A DNA stretch of 40,485 nucleotides from Proteus myxofaciens ATCC 19692 (GCF_001654855.1 NZ_LXEN01000149.1:1-40485), one strand, 5' to 3'; positions 26,797 through 36,731 are shown, counted from the stretch's first letter. The notes: generated by a model not told the origin, from the sequence alone. Numbers and translations are program-made.

Positions 26797-28284
26797 ATGT
26801 CAGAACAACAATCGAGTACAGCCAAATCGGGCTCAGTACAAAATTTGCGTCGCGAATTAAAAGCGCGACATTTGGCGATGATCGCTATTGGTGGTTCAAT
26901 TGGTACAGGACTTTTTGTGGCATCAGGCGCAACAGTTGCTCAAGCAGGACCTGGAGGCGCATTACTCTCTTACGCTTTAATTGGCATCATGGTGTATTTC
27001 TTGATGACAAGCTTAGGCGAGCTAGCTGCGTTTATGCCCGTTTCAGGGTCTTTCTCAACGTATGGTTCTAAATATGTTGATGAAGGTTTTGGGTTCGCAT
27101 TAGGCTGGAATTACTGGTACAACTGGGCTGTCACCATCGCGGTTGACCTTGTTGCTGCACAATTAGTTATGCTTTATTGGTTTCCTGATGTTGATGGTTG
27201 GATTTGGAGCGCACTTTTCCTTGCTGTTATTTTTCTACTTAATTACATTTCTGTAAAAGGATTTGGTGAAGCTGAATATTGGTTCTCATTAATTAAAGTC
27301 ACTACGGTGATTATCTTTATTATCGTTGGTATCGCAATGATAACAGGAATAATGAAAGGGGCTGAAAACGCAGGTTGGCATAATTGGGAAATCGGAGATG
27401 CACCTTTTGCTGGTGGTTTTGCTGCGATGATTGGTGTTGCAATGATTGTTGGTTTCTCATTCCAAGGTACTGAACTTATTGGTATAGCTGCCGGTGAATC
27501 AAAAGATCCTGGTAAAAATATTCCCATTGCTGTACGCAAAGTTTTCTGGCGTATCCTACTATTTTATATTTTAGCTATCTTAATTATTAGCTTAATTATT
27601 CCTTATACAGATCCTAATTTATTGCGTACGAGTGAATCTGATATTAGCGTCAGTCCATTTACCTTAGTATTTAAAAATGCAGGGATATTATCAGCCGCGG
27701 CTATTATGAATGCCGTTATTTTAACGGCTGTATTATCAGCGGGTAACTCTGGTATGTATGCCTCAACACGTATGTTATTTACGTTAGCAAGAGAAGGTAA
27801 AGCACCTAAATGTTTTGCTAAATTATCCAAAAATGGCGTTCCTCGTAATGCATTATATGCGACGACAGTTGTTGCTGGATTATGCTTTTTAAGCTCTATG
27901 TTTGGTAATAAAACAGTCTATTTATGGTTACTAAATACGTCGGGGATGACGGGTTTTATTGCTTGGTTAGGTATTGCGATTAGCCATTATCGTTTTCGTA
28001 AAGGGTATGTTGCTCAAGGTCGAGATCTTAATGCTTTACCTTATCGTTCAAGCTTTTTCCCTATAGGACCGATTTTTGCGTTTATTTTGTGCTTAACGAT
28101 TACATTAGGCCAGAATTACCAAGCATTCTTAGAAGATAAAATTGATTGGTATGGTGCTATTGCAACGTATATCGGTATTCCACTTTTCTTAATTATTTGG
28201 TTTACTTATAAAATAGTGAAAAAAACACGTTTTATTCACTATAACCAAATGGAATTTCCTGAGCATATTGCGAATAAAAAGTAA
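26797..28284 (+). CDS. lysP: Lysine-specific permease
   Basis: 495 aa (E. coli 489) with twelve membrane helices of the APC superfamily. LRRELKARHLAMIAIGGSIG, GFALGWNYWYNWAVTIAVDL and the long central match MIGVAMIVGFSFQGTELIGI leave little doubt. It imports lysine with protons, and in E. coli also inhibits the CadC activator. GGAAAG lies six bases before the ATG. A strong terminator follows. Confidence 0.95.
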   Translation: MSEQQSSTAKSGSVQNLRRELKARHLAMIAIGGSIGTGLFVASGATVAQAGPGGALLSYALIGIMVYFLMTSLGELAAFMPVSGSFSTYGSKYVDEGFGFALGWNYWYNWAVTIAVDLVAAQLVMLYWFPDVDGWIWSALFLAVIFLLNYISVKGFGEAEYWFSLIKVTTVIIFIIVGIAMITGIMKGAENAGWHNWEIGDAPFAGGFAAMIGVAMIVGFSFQGTELIGIAAGESKDPGKNIPIAVRKVFWRILLFYILAILIISLIIPYTDPNLLRTSESDISVSPFTLVFKNAGILSAAAIMNAVILTAVLSAGNSGMYASTRMLFTLAREGKAPKCFAKLSKNGVPRNALYATTVVAGLCFLSSMFGNKTVYLWLLNTSGMTGFIAWLGIAISHYRFRKGYVAQGRDLNALPYRSSFFPIGPIFAFILCLTITLGQNYQAFLEDKIDWYGAIATYIGIPLFLIIWFTYKIVKKTRFIHYNQMEFPEHIANKK

Positions 28285-28306
28285 TCTAAATTACCTATAA
28301 AAAAGT

Positions 28307-28355
28307 AAAGTGTCTGTTTTGTGATGAAAATCACAATAAAACAGGCACTTTTTTA
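28307..28355 (+). terminator. lysP terminator
   Basis: Long stem AAAGTGTCTGTTTTGTGAT / ATCACAATAAAACAGGCACTTT with a GAAA loop and minor bulges, followed by a T run. It starts 22 bases after the lysP stop. Confidence 0.9.
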
Positions 28356-28772
28356 TTTTATGTACAAATAATTATATCAATCTTATAAAAATTAAAATTA
28401 TACTGTTAATCGCATTGATAAGTATTCTTGTTTGCTTTATTGTTAGCGCATAAATTTTATGTGGGCCAGTGATAAGCGTGCTATTGGTTGTAATTAAAAT
28501 GCGCAATAAAATAAATCAAATATACATAACCCCTTCAATTACGCTATACAGCACATTTAACACTTACCGACATATAATAATTTATACAGCCGTTATTATT
28601 CACCGTATAATACTTCTGCGACTCATTTTTTTGTTTAATGCATTGTCGAATTTTATTACTCACATTTTGGGTTCTATAAAACAATTGATGAGTTGTACGT
28701 TAGGTTCTTCTCTCTATTTTCAACAGATAAGAACTGAAAATATACAAAAAAATACTAGGTACAACGGTTGAT
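28356..28772. other. AT-rich region upstream of the FecCD permease gene
   Basis: About 415 bases. A 100-codon frame (28469-28771, GTG start) ends next to the permease start, but it has no ribosome site and biased, hydrophobic, unconvincing composition. A partial Fur-like match (TGATAAG-T-ATTCTTG near 28413-28429) is too weak to call. There is no binding-protein gene. Confidence 0.5.
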
Positions 28773-29861
28773 ATGAGTACGATTTCAGAACAGCTAACCG
28801 CAAAAGAGCAGGAAAAAAAGAGCTCTGATAATGTGAAACAACATTATCGTAATATGATGAATAAACGCGTGTTATTGCTGGGTGTAATTATTTTAGTTAT
28901 TTGTGGCTCCTTAATTATTGATTTTACCATGGGGCCTTCAGGATTATCGCTAGATAAGCTGTTAACAACGCTGTTTCAACCAGAACTTGTTGATGCAGGC
29001 TCTAGAGTAATTGTTTGGGATATTCGTTTACCTTATGCCTTAATGGCTGTGGTAGTCGGTATGTCTCTTGGGTTAGCGGGTGCAGAAATGCAAACTATTT
29101 TAAATAATCCACTAGCAAGCCCATTTACACTAGGTCTATCTAATGCAGCTTCATTTGGTGCTGCATTAGCTATCGTTTTAGGAATTGGTATACCGGGTAT
29201 TCCTGATCAGTGGTTTATTTCAGCAAACGCATTTATTTTTGCTCTATTGTCAGCGTTATTACTTGATGGCATTACTCGTTGGACTCGAGTTCCCACCTCT
29301 GGTGTTGTGCTATTTGGTATTGCTATGGTGTTTACTTTTAATGCACTTGTTTCAATGATGCAATTTATTGCCACAGAAGACACCCTGCAAGGGCTCGTTT
29401 TTTGGACTATGGGCAGTTTAGCGAGAGCAACATGGGTAAAACTGGGGGTTATGACGGGGGCTTTTGCGGTCATTATGGTGATTTCATGGATGAGTTCGTG
29501 GAAGTTAACCGCATTGCGTTTAGGTGAAGATAGAGCGATTAGCTTTGGTATTGATGTTAAGCGCTTAAGATTAGGCTCATTATTACGGATTAGCATCTTA
29601 ACCGCACTTGCTGTGGCGTTTGTAGGACCTATTGCTTTTATTGGTTTAGTTGCACCACATATTGCGCGCATGATGTTTGGTGAAGATCATCGCTTTTATC
29701 TACCAGCAAGCGCATTAATCGGTGCTTTGGTTTTATCATTAGCGTCAATCGCATCTAAAAATCTTATTCCTGGTGTCATTATTCCTGTTGGAATTGTCAC
29801 TTCATTAGTTGGGGTACCATTTTTCCTCAGTATGATTTTGCGTCATAGAGGGAATATCTAA
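28773..29861 (+). CDS. FecCD-family iron-siderophore/heme/B12 ABC transporter permease
   Basis: 362 aa with nine or ten membrane helices after a charged N-terminal 45 residues. Family signatures include WDIRLPYALMAVVVGMSLGL, AEMQTILNNPLASPFTLGLS, and VGPIAFIGLVAPHIARM, the coupling-loop region. It belongs to the FecCD type II importer permeases, acting as a homodimer in the inner membrane. Its stop shares one base with the ATG of the ATPase gene (TAATG), so they are co-translated. The TonB-dependent receptor gene follows. Unusually, no periplasmic binding protein gene is adjacent. Confidence 0.92.
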   Translation: MSTISEQLTAKEQEKKSSDNVKQHYRNMMNKRVLLLGVIILVICGSLIIDFTMGPSGLSLDKLLTTLFQPELVDAGSRVIVWDIRLPYALMAVVVGMSLGLAGAEMQTILNNPLASPFTLGLSNAASFGAALAIVLGIGIPGIPDQWFISANAFIFALLSALLLDGITRWTRVPTSGVVLFGIAMVFTFNALVSMMQFIATEDTLQGLVFWTMGSLARATWVKLGVMTGAFAVIMVISWMSSWKLTALRLGEDRAISFGIDVKRLRLGSLLRISILTALAVAFVGPIAFIGLVAPHIARMMFGEDHRFYLPASALIGALVLSLASIASKNLIPGVIIPVGIVTSLVGVPFFLSMILRHRGNI

Positions 29862-30649
29862 TGATTGAAGGATTACAAATTCAAGATTTTAATGCAGGTT
29901 ATGCTAAGCATCTTATTATTAAAGAATTAAATGTAGAGCCATTACCTAGAGGTAAAGTCACTGTTTTATTAGGGCCAAATGGCAGTGGTAAATCAACATT
30001 ATTAAGAGCGTTAGCGGGATTAAATAAATCATCTGGTGTCGTTAAATTAGATGATCAGAATTTAACGACAATGAATTTTGCTCAACGTGCACAAAATGTT
30101 GTTTATTTACCACAAACATTGCCAGCAGGTGTACATTTGCATGTTTTAGAATCCATTATTGTTGCTCAACGTGCCTCAGGTGGATTGCATAATGAACATA
30201 GCGAAGCACAAGTTATGCATTTATTGAAACAACTGGGTATTGAACATTTAGCCTTGCGTTATTTAGATGAGTTATCGGGTGGTCAAAAACAATTAGTTGG
30301 GCTCGCTCAGTCATTAATTCGCCAACCATCATTATTGTTATTAGATGAGCCATTAAGCGCTCTCGATTTAAATTATCAATATCACGTGATGGATTTAGTG
30401 GCAAAAGAAACACATCGTCGAAATATTATTACGGTAGTTGTTGTGCACGATATAAATATCGCATTACGACATGGCGAACATATTTTGATGCTAAAGCAAG
30501 GACAATTAATAGCACAAGGCGAACCTAGTGAAGTGATCACCACAAATAACCTTGCAACGGTATACGGTGTAAAAGGCAGATTGGAATATTGTTCACAAGG
30601 AATTCCGCAAATAATTATTGATGGATTAGTGAATCAAATAGAGCAGTAA
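29861..30649 (+). CDS. ABC transporter ATPase, FepC/FhuC type
   Basis: 262 aa. Walker A is GPNGSGKST (residues 38-46), the Q-loop lies in VVYLPQTLP, the signature is LSGGQKQLVGLAQSL, Walker B is LLLLDEPLSALD and the switch His is in VVVHDINIALRHG. It resembles the ATPases of siderophore importers and is coupled to the overlapping permease gene. Substrate is not shown; the downstream receptor suggests a catecholate or similar siderophore. Confidence 0.93.
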   Translation: MIEGLQIQDFNAGYAKHLIIKELNVEPLPRGKVTVLLGPNGSGKSTLLRALAGLNKSSGVVKLDDQNLTTMNFAQRAQNVVYLPQTLPAGVHLHVLESIIVAQRASGGLHNEHSEAQVMHLLKQLGIEHLALRYLDELSGGQKQLVGLAQSLIRQPSLLLLDEPLSALDLNYQYHVMDLVAKETHRRNIITVVVVHDINIALRHGEHILMLKQGQLIAQGEPSEVITTNNLATVYGVKGRLEYCSQGIPQIIIDGLVNQIEQ

Positions 30650-30808
30650 AAAATAAAAAGTAGTAATAGGGAATAAATAAATACGGATATAAAAATAATA
30701 TTAATATAACTGTGGGTAATTAAGTTTATTTATTATCCTTTTTAGAGCAATTGTCGATCAATCCACCTATATAAAACTGAGAGAATATATATTCTTGGAG
30801 AATCGGGA

Positions 30809-32791
30809 ATGGTAGTGTTACATAAAAATAAAATCGCGCTTGGCGTTGTTGCTGCAATTGCTTCAAGTTTTGTCATGACTGCATCAGCAGAAGATATTGA
30901 AAAACTCGTTGTTACCACAGCATCAGGTTTTAAACAAACGGTTGAAGATGCACCTGCTTCTGTTTCAGTTGTGACGCGTGAACAGCTAGAAACCAAAGCA
31001 TACCGTGATGTTACTGATGCACTAAAAGATGTGCCTGGTGTATTAGTAACAGGTGGGGGTAGTAGCTCGGATATTAGTATTCGTGGTATGGATGCGAAAT
31101 ACACGATGATCCTGATTGATGGTAAACGTGTTGCATCACGTGAAACGCGTCCTAATAGTGATAACTCAGGTATTGAACAAGGTTGGTTACCACCATTACC
31201 TGCAATTGAACGTATTGAAGTGGTTCGTGGACCTATGTCTTCACTTTATGGTTCAGATGCAATGGGGGGGGTTATCAATATTATTACCCGTAAAGCGCAA
31301 AAAGAGTGGAACTTCAGTGTGCGTGCTGATTCTACTATCACTGAGCGTAAGAACGAGGGTAATACAGGACAAGGGAGCTTCTATGCAGCGGGTCCGTTAG
31401 TTGATAACTTGCTTAGCTTAAAGGTTCAAGGGCAATATTCTCATCGTGGCGAAGATAAAATTGTTAATGGTTATAATCGCCAAATCACAGGTAGCGGCGG
31501 TGGTACATTAAGCTGGACTCCTGATGAGAAAAATACGGTTGAATTTGAGTTCAAAAAAGAAAACCAACATCGTGATTCTCGTGTATGGCATTCTAGATCA
31601 TCAGCACCAGGTCGTGGTGGTAAACCAGCAGAAAGTGACTTCTCTAAATATGAACTCACTCATTATGCTATCACACATGATGGTATTTATGACTTTGGTA
31701 CCATGAACACTTATGTTCAACGTGATGAGAATAAAAATCCTGGTCGTAAAATGAATTATGATGATACGATCGCACGTAACCAAACCGTCTTTATGCTTGC
31801 TGATCACACATTAAGTGTGGGTGGCCAATATCGTTATGAAGAACTAAAAGACGAAGGGAATCACTTACAAGGTAATAAATTAGATCGCTATAGCTGGGCT
31901 TTGTTTGCTGAAGATGAATGGGCAATGACCAATGATTTCGCTTTAACTGGCGGTCTGCGTATGGACAAAGATGAAAACTTTGGTACTCACTGGACACCAC
32001 GTGTTTACGGTGTTTGGCATATGGCTGATGAGTGGACATTAAAAGGTGGTGTATCCACCGGCTATCGTTCACCAGATTTACGCCAAGCGACTAATACATG
32101 GGGACAAGTTACGGGTGGCGGTCGTTTAGATGGCGTTATTTTTGGTAACGCTGATTTGAAACCTGAAAAATCAGTGACTGAAGAAATCGGTATTATCTGG
32201 GATAACAGAGATAATTTAAACGCAAGCATCACAGTTTATAACACTGATTTTAAAGATAAAATCATGGAAAAGCGTGTTTGTGAGAAAGACTCAGCTAGAC
32301 CGTGTGAAGCAGAAGATGGGTTTGGTCATGTTTATGACTTTATTAGTACCCGCCAAAACGTTGATAAAGCCAATATGCGCGGTGTTGAAGTGACAGGTAA
32401 CTGGATTATTTCACCACAATGGAATATTGCAGCAAACTATACTTACACAAGTACAGAACAGAAGAGTGGTGACTTTAAAGGTAAACCTTTAAATAAACAG
32501 CCTCGTCATATGGCAAATGCGACCTTAAACTGGGAAACAACACCAGAAATGGAAACATGGGCTCGCATTAACTTCCGCGGTAAAACATCTAATTATATGT
32601 CGCGTTCTGATATGGCGAAAGGTACACCGTCTTATGCATTTGTTGATATCGGAACAAGCTATAGTTTAACCAAACAACTGAATATTATCGGTGGTGTATA
32701 TAACGTATTAGATCGTCGTATTAACTACGAAAACTTTAATACAACATTAGAAGGTCGTCGTTATAACATTGGTCTTAACTATAACTTCTAA
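30809..32791 (+). CDS. TonB-dependent outer-membrane siderophore receptor (IrgA/CirA/IreA-like)
   Basis: 660 aa. The signal peptide ends about residue 27 (VMTASA), followed by a TonB box (EKLVVTTAS). The plug domain has ASVSVVTREQLETKAYRDVT, DISIRGMDAKYTMILIDGKR and IERIEVVRGPMSSLYGSDAMGGVINIITR. The 22-strand barrel ends with the membrane-insertion signal RRYNIGLNYNF, aromatic at the C-terminus. The plug is closest in type to CirA/IrgA and the Proteus IreA receptor, so a catechol siderophore is the best guess. GGAG lies eight bases before the ATG. No clear Fur box was found upstream. Confidence 0.9.
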   Translation: MVVLHKNKIALGVVAAIASSFVMTASAEDIEKLVVTTASGFKQTVEDAPASVSVVTREQLETKAYRDVTDALKDVPGVLVTGGGSSSDISIRGMDAKYTMILIDGKRVASRETRPNSDNSGIEQGWLPPLPAIERIEVVRGPMSSLYGSDAMGGVINIITRKAQKEWNFSVRADSTITERKNEGNTGQGSFYAAGPLVDNLLSLKVQGQYSHRGEDKIVNGYNRQITGSGGGTLSWTPDEKNTVEFEFKKENQHRDSRVWHSRSSAPGRGGKPAESDFSKYELTHYAITHDGIYDFGTMNTYVQRDENKNPGRKMNYDDTIARNQTVFMLADHTLSVGGQYRYEELKDEGNHLQGNKLDRYSWALFAEDEWAMTNDFALTGGLRMDKDENFGTHWTPRVYGVWHMADEWTLKGGVSTGYRSPDLRQATNTWGQVTGGGRLDGVIFGNADLKPEKSVTEEIGIIWDNRDNLNASITVYNTDFKDKIMEKRVCEKDSARPCEAEDGFGHVYDFISTRQNVDKANMRGVEVTGNWIISPQWNIAANYTYTSTEQKSGDFKGKPLNKQPRHMANATLNWETTPEMETWARINFRGKTSNYMSRSDMAKGTPSYAFVDIGTSYSLTKQLNIIGGVYNVLDRRINYENFNTTLEGRRYNIGLNYNF

Positions 32792-32819
32792 TTAATACCC
32801 TCTGTTAGTTTGTGTCGAG

Positions 32820-32847
32820 AAAGGCTCCTATATTGGAGTCTTTTTTC
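32820..32847 (+). terminator. Terminator of the TonB receptor gene
   Basis: The stem AAGGCTCC/GGAGTCTT (one G-T pair) with a 6-base loop is followed by a T run, 30 bases after the stop codon. Confidence 0.85.
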
Positions 32848-33210
32848 TTTTTATAAATAGACAATATGAAATAACAACCTGATTTTTAATCACTTATTTT
32901 TATAAAAATAGGGCTTAGGGTTTAACAATTTGTTCATATTAATCTTATTGTATCGTTATAAAAATAAGTATACATTATAATTATTATATATCAGTTAGTT
33001 AAGAGACTATCGAGCATTATTTTGTAAAAAATAAGACAATATTATTGCTGTATTTTTTATTATTATTACATAATATGCGTTAATAAAATGTAATAGAAAA
33101 AGTTACTGTTTCTTTTTAACCAAAAATATCGTAAAAAAAATCATTATTTCATGAAAATCTATTGCTATTTAAGTTTTAGGCGTGCAAAATGCGCCCACTA
33201 AAAATATGAC
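32848..33210. other. AT-rich region between the receptor and the plaP leader
   Basis: No gene. A possible plus-strand promoter lies at its right end: TTGCTA (about 33162) and CAAAAT (about 33185) 17 bases apart, only some 20 bases ahead of a terminator hairpin. Upstream of that the DNA is nearly all A and T. Confidence 0.45.
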
Positions 33211-33241
33211 TGATGCGTTTAAAGAGCATCGGTTTTTTTTT
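33211..33241 (+). terminator. Intrinsic terminator upstream of the plaP leader
   Basis: GATGC/GCATC with a 9-base loop is followed by GG and nine Ts. It lies after the receptor's own terminator, so it would stop a short transcript begun within 32848-33210, or act as an attenuator ahead of plaP if the plaP promoter lies upstream of it. Confidence 0.7.
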
Positions 33242-33269
33242 GCTTTTTGTTTATTACTACACCAAGAGG

Positions 33270-33555
33270 TCAGACTTTTTGAGTCTGAATAGATAACACA
33301 TTTGATTAGCAGCCAGCCCCTTAGAGAAAGGGTTGTCGTGATAGAGGAATGCTAATATGATACAATTATTCTCTTTCGCAGTTGCGCCTAGCGGCACCTG
33401 CGGTAATGATGACTACGGGGCACGGCGTCTCCTACAAACGCTCATCTCCTCAAAAAATCCTTTCTATTCTGCCTATAGGCAGATGCGAAGTCTTCCCAGT
33501 AACTGTCGGTTGAGTTTATCGAGTACTCAGTACGAAGTTATGGGAGGGTTCGCTA
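33270..33555 (+). promoter_or_regulatory. Long structured 5' leader of plaP
   Basis: Several hairpins can be read directly: TCAGACT/AGTCTGA (33270-33288); CAGCCCCTT/AAAGGGTTG (33314-33335, one mismatch) inside a closing stem TTAGCA/TGCTAA (33306-33311, 33350-33355); the perfect TCTGCC-TATA-GGCAGA (33468-33483); and CCCAGTAACT/AGTTATGGG (33495-33504, 33536-33544, one bulge). The last one overlaps the plaP ribosome site GGGAGGG (33542-33548). The stretch is also less AT-rich than its flanks. A translational switch or riboregulator is likely; the ligand is unknown. Confidence 0.55.
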
Positions 33556-33566
33556 ATGTCAGATAA
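33357..33566 (+). CDS. Candidate upstream reading frame (69 codons) overlapping the plaP start
   Basis: It begins [16 protein letters not shown] and ends GGFANVR. AGAGGA at 33343-33348 lies eight bases before the ATG, a good ribosome site. The frame runs through the plaP ribosome site and ends 11 bases inside plaP in another frame, which would couple its translation to plaP. No similarity is recognised. It could be a regulatory leader peptide, or a chance frame in a structured RNA; the strong ribosome site favours translation. Confidence 0.35.
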   Translation: MIQLFSFAVAPSGTCGNDDYGARRLLQTLISSKNPFYSAYRQMRSLPSNCRLSLSSTQYEVMGGFANVR

Positions 33567-34932
33567 CGTCATTTCCTCTATCGGTAAAAATCAAACCGGT
33601 GCTAATAATCGCGTTCAATTACGCAAAACATTAACCCTAATGCAAGTGGTTATGATGGGATTGGCATTCTTACAGCCAATGACTATCTTTGATACCTTTG
33701 GTATCGTTTCAGGCATTACTAATGGGCATGTTGCGACGTCTTACGCTATTGCATTAATTGCAATTTTATTTACAGCAGTCAGCTATGGAAAATTAGTTAA
33801 GCGTTTTCCATCAGCAGGTTCTGCCTACACTTATGCACAAAAATCTATAAATCCACATATCGGTTTTATGGTGGGCTGGTCATCTCTGTTAGACTATTTA
33901 TTTATGCCAATGATAAATATCCTATTGGCTAAAATTTATTTAGAAGCCATATTCCCAGGCGTTGAACCGTGGATCTTCGTAGTGGTTCTTGTTGGCCTTA
34001 TGACCTTCTTTAACTTACGTGGTATTAACGTTGTTGCTAACTTAAATACAATTATTGTAATTGTACAAGTTGCAGTAATGGTTGTATTTGTTGGGTTACT
34101 TATTTACGGTGTTCACAATGGTGAAGGTGCAGGGGAGTTATGGACAATTCGTCCATTTGCATCAGTAGATGCCCAATTAATACCAATGATCACAGGTGCG
34201 ACAATATTGTGCTTCTCATTTTTAGGTTTTGATGGAATAAGTACACTATCAGAAGAGACACCGAATGCAGGTAAAGTTATTCCTAAAGCTATTTTCTTAA
34301 CTGCATTAATTGGTGGTTTAATCTTTATCGCAGTTTCATACTTTTTACAGCTTTATTTCCCAGATATTTCAAGATTTAAAAATCCTGAAGAATCACAACC
34401 TGAAATTATGCTGTATGTCGCAGGTGCGTTATTCCAGTCAATTATCTTAGTCTTCTCTTGTGTGACGGTATTGGCATCAGGAATGGCGGCTCATGCAGGT
34501 GTTGCGCGTTTACTCTATGTCATGGGACGAGATGGTGTATTCCCACAAAAATTTGGTGAAGTGCATCCTAAATGGCGTACTCCTGCATTTAATATCTTGC
34601 TTGTTGGTTTCTTAGCACTCGGCGCGATATTCTTTGATTTGGTGACAGCAACAGCGTTAATTAACTTCGGTGCGCTGGTGGCATTTACCTTTGTGAATTT
34701 ATCCGTTATTTCACAATTCTATATTCGTGAACGCCGAAATAAAGGTATTATGGATAATATTAATTATCTATTATTACCTATTATTGGTGCAGCTACAGTG
34801 GGTGTGCTATGGATAAATCTTGAGCCTCAATCGATGAAATTAGGATTAATTTGGGGTGCTGTTGGAATACTTTATATGGTGTGGTTGACTCGTCGTTTCC
34901 GTCATCCTATGCCTCAGATGCCTGAAAAATAA
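33556..34932 (+). CDS. plaP: Putrescine importer PlaP, APC family
   Basis: 458 aa (E. coli PlaP/YeeF 452) with twelve membrane helices. '[20 protein letters not shown]', '[17 protein letters not shown]', [20 protein letters not shown] and [15 protein letters not shown] align closely to E. coli PlaP. It is an inner-membrane low-affinity putrescine/H+ symporter; in Proteus mirabilis PlaP-type import has been connected to putrescine-dependent swarming. The ribosome site is GGGAGGG eight bases before the ATG, and it lies inside a possible hairpin of the leader. A strong terminator follows. Confidence 0.93.
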   Translation: MSDNVISSIGKNQTGANNRVQLRKTLTLMQVVMMGLAFLQPMTIFDTFGIVSGITNGHVATSYAIALIAILFTAVSYGKLVKRFPSAGSAYTYAQKSINPHIGFMVGWSSLLDYLFMPMINILLAKIYLEAIFPGVEPWIFVVVLVGLMTFFNLRGINVVANLNTIIVIVQVAVMVVFVGLLIYGVHNGEGAGELWTIRPFASVDAQLIPMITGATILCFSFLGFDGISTLSEETPNAGKVIPKAIFLTALIGGLIFIAVSYFLQLYFPDISRFKNPEESQPEIMLYVAGALFQSIILVFSCVTVLASGMAAHAGVARLLYVMGRDGVFPQKFGEVHPKWRTPAFNILLVGFLALGAIFFDLVTATALINFGALVAFTFVNLSVISQFYIRERRNKGIMDNINYLLLPIIGAATVGVLWINLEPQSMKLGLIWGAVGILYMVWLTRRFRHPMPQMPEK

Positions 34933-34975
34933 AGTACGTAGTCCTATTACTAAGTACATTTATTAGTGCTTTAAA

Positions 34976-35004
34976 AATGGCCTCACTATTGAGGCCATTC
35001 TTTT
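34976..35004 (+). terminator. plaP terminator
   Basis: Perfect arms AATGGCCTCA/TGAGGCCATT with a 4-base loop, followed by CTTTTAT. It lies 44 bases after plaP, in the gap facing the convergent decarboxylase gene. Confidence 0.85.
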
Positions 35005-35075
35005 ATCTTTAAAATATTATTTTTAAGTTTATCTATATTTGTATTATTTTCCTACTTCACTTGTTTTTTTATTCT

Positions 35076-36731
35076 TTAAAAGGAATAGAGTGCACTTTTA
35101 AATTCATTAAGTTTTTGAGCTAATTCTGATGATTCATATTTGTCAGTCACAATCTCAATATAGCAAGCACTTGTATTTGAGCTTGCAATTTTTAAAGCCT
35201 CATCTAATTCATTTGTTGAGGTCACTTTTTGGCAATACCAATCAGTAGCACCAAACGCTTGTGGTAATTGGTGATAATTCCATTGAGCCAAATCGTTATA
35301 ATACGCATCTGGATAATCACATAATAATCTTTCGATTAAATAGCCGTCGTTATTTAATACTAAAATAATAGGTTTTAATCCAAAGCGAATAAACTGGCTA
35401 ATTTCTTGTACTGTTAATTGATGTGAGCCTTCACCAGTCACTAAAATAATACGACTTTCAGGAGCAGCAATTGCAGCGCCAAAAGAAGCGGGTGTAGCCC
35501 AACCAATCGAGCCCCATAACGTTTGATTATGAATTTTAGCGTTTTCAGGTAACAGGGCAAAGCCTAACCCCATTGAACATGTACCTGTTTCCGAAAAAAT
35601 AATGTCATTAGGTTTAAAAAAAGCTTCTAATTTAGGATAGAGATATTCTGCAGTGATTTTTTCGTGGTGAAATTGTGTATTATTATTTAAAGATTGAGCT
35701 TTAGGAATAGAATAAATTTTATAAGATAATGCCTCTATTAAGCGTGTTATCACATCATCCATATGTACCGAGGTAAACTTCTCATCTCCTATTTCAACAT
35801 AATCAGGCATGATATTAATAAACTGTTCAGGGTTTATTTTTGCAGTAAAGCAACCTGTATTGAAGTCACTTAAAATAGCACCTATTCCAATAATATATTC
35901 GCTATTTTCAACAAAATTTCGCACCTGTGGTGTCATAAGCTGACCATCATACATACCCACATATTGAGGGTGAGATTCACTTAAAACACTTTTATCCATA
36001 AACATAGTGGCAAAAGGTAATCCTGTTTTATCAATAAGGGTTTGTACTTTTTCATCAACACCAAAGCGAGAAGATAAAATACCAGGAAGTACACAAATTT
36101 TTTCACTGTGAGTTATTTTTTTTATAATAGTGGAGATCGCTTTTTCTAAATTTTCTTTATTGCTAACAGATGAAACCGGTGAAACAACGGATGTATTTTG
36201 GGGGCTATTGATGGGCATTAATGCATAATCTGAAGGTATACCAATATAGACAGGACGACGCTCTTTTAAGGCAGTATTGATTAAACGAGCTGTTTCTTCG
36301 ATACAATTATCAGGTGTTAATATCGTATGAGCACAAGCAAGGCGTTGACCTAATTCGTAAAAAACATCAAAATCACCATTACCAAGGGTATGGTGAACAA
36401 GCCGTTTACTATTTTGTACTCCACTTGCAGGCATACCCACTAAATGAAAGATAGGTAAATTTTCGGCATAAGCACCAGCAATACCATTAATTGCACTTAG
36501 CTCACCCACACCAAATGTAGTAGATAACGCCGCTACGCCTTTTACTCTTGCATAACCATCTGCGGCATACGCTGCATTTAATTCATTACAATTGCCAATC
36601 CAACGCATACGTTCACTATTGCAGACAGTATCTTCTATTGGAAAAGCATAATCACCTGCAACGCCAAAAATATCATGTATACCTAAGTCATATAAACTAT
36701 TTAATAAGTACTTAATAACGGTATTGCTCAT
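35076..36731 (-). CDS. ThDP-dependent 2-oxo-acid decarboxylase (indolepyruvate/phenylpyruvate type)
   Basis: 551 aa from the ATG of MSNTVIKYLLNSLYDLGI, with GGAG five bases upstream; an ATG six codons earlier would place the ribosome site inside the gene. The N-terminal PYR domain has GVAGDYAFPIED and the ThDP-activating Glu in NCNELNAAYAADGYAR. The catalytic HH pair lies in RLVHHTLGNGDF, as in pyruvate and indolepyruvate decarboxylases. The C-terminal PP domain has VTGEGSHQLT...NNDGYLIE, a GEGS variant of the usual GDGS-x26-NN ThDP motif. The likely substrates are indolepyruvate, phenylpyruvate or related oxo acids, which Proteus makes by amino-acid deamination. A divergent LysR gene lies 149 bases away. 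Confidence 0.85.
   Translation of the reverse strand: MSNTVIKYLLNSLYDLGIHDIFGVAGDYAFPIEDTVCNSERMRWIGNCNELNAAYAADGYARVKGVAALSTTFGVGELSAINGIAGAYAENLPIFHLVGMPASGVQNSKRLVHHTLGNGDFDVFYELGQRLACAHTILTPDNCIEETARLINTALKERRPVYIGIPSDYALMPINSPQNTSVVSPVSSVSNKENLEKAISTIIKKITHSEKICVLPGILSSRFGVDEKVQTLIDKTGLPFATMFMDKSVLSESHPQYVGMYDGQLMTPQVRNFVENSEYIIGIGAILSDFNTGCFTAKINPEQFINIMPDYVEIGDEKFTSVHMDDVITRLIEALSYKIYSIPKAQSLNNNTQFHHEKITAEYLYPKLEAFFKPNDIIFSETGTCSMGLGFALLPENAKIHNQTLWGSIGWATPASFGAAIAAPESRIILVTGEGSHQLTVQEISQFIRFGLKPIILVLNNDGYLIERLLCDYPDAYYNDLAQWNYHQLPQAFGATDWYCQKVTSTNELDEALKIASSNTSACYIEIVTDKYESSELAQKLNEFKSALYSF

Noticed and set aside
28413..28429. Partial Fur-box-like sequence upstream of the permease gene
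   Set aside because: Only one half-site matches well; too weak to report as an operator.
28469..28771. 100-codon frame directly before the permease gene
   Set aside because: GTG start without a ribosome site, very biased composition and no recognisable domain; probably chance in AT-rich DNA.
33206..33292. Short frame MTDAFKEHRFFFAF... starting just before the terminator, reminiscent of pheL-type leader peptides
   Set aside because: No ribosome site, and the Phe run is simply the terminator's T tract read as codons.
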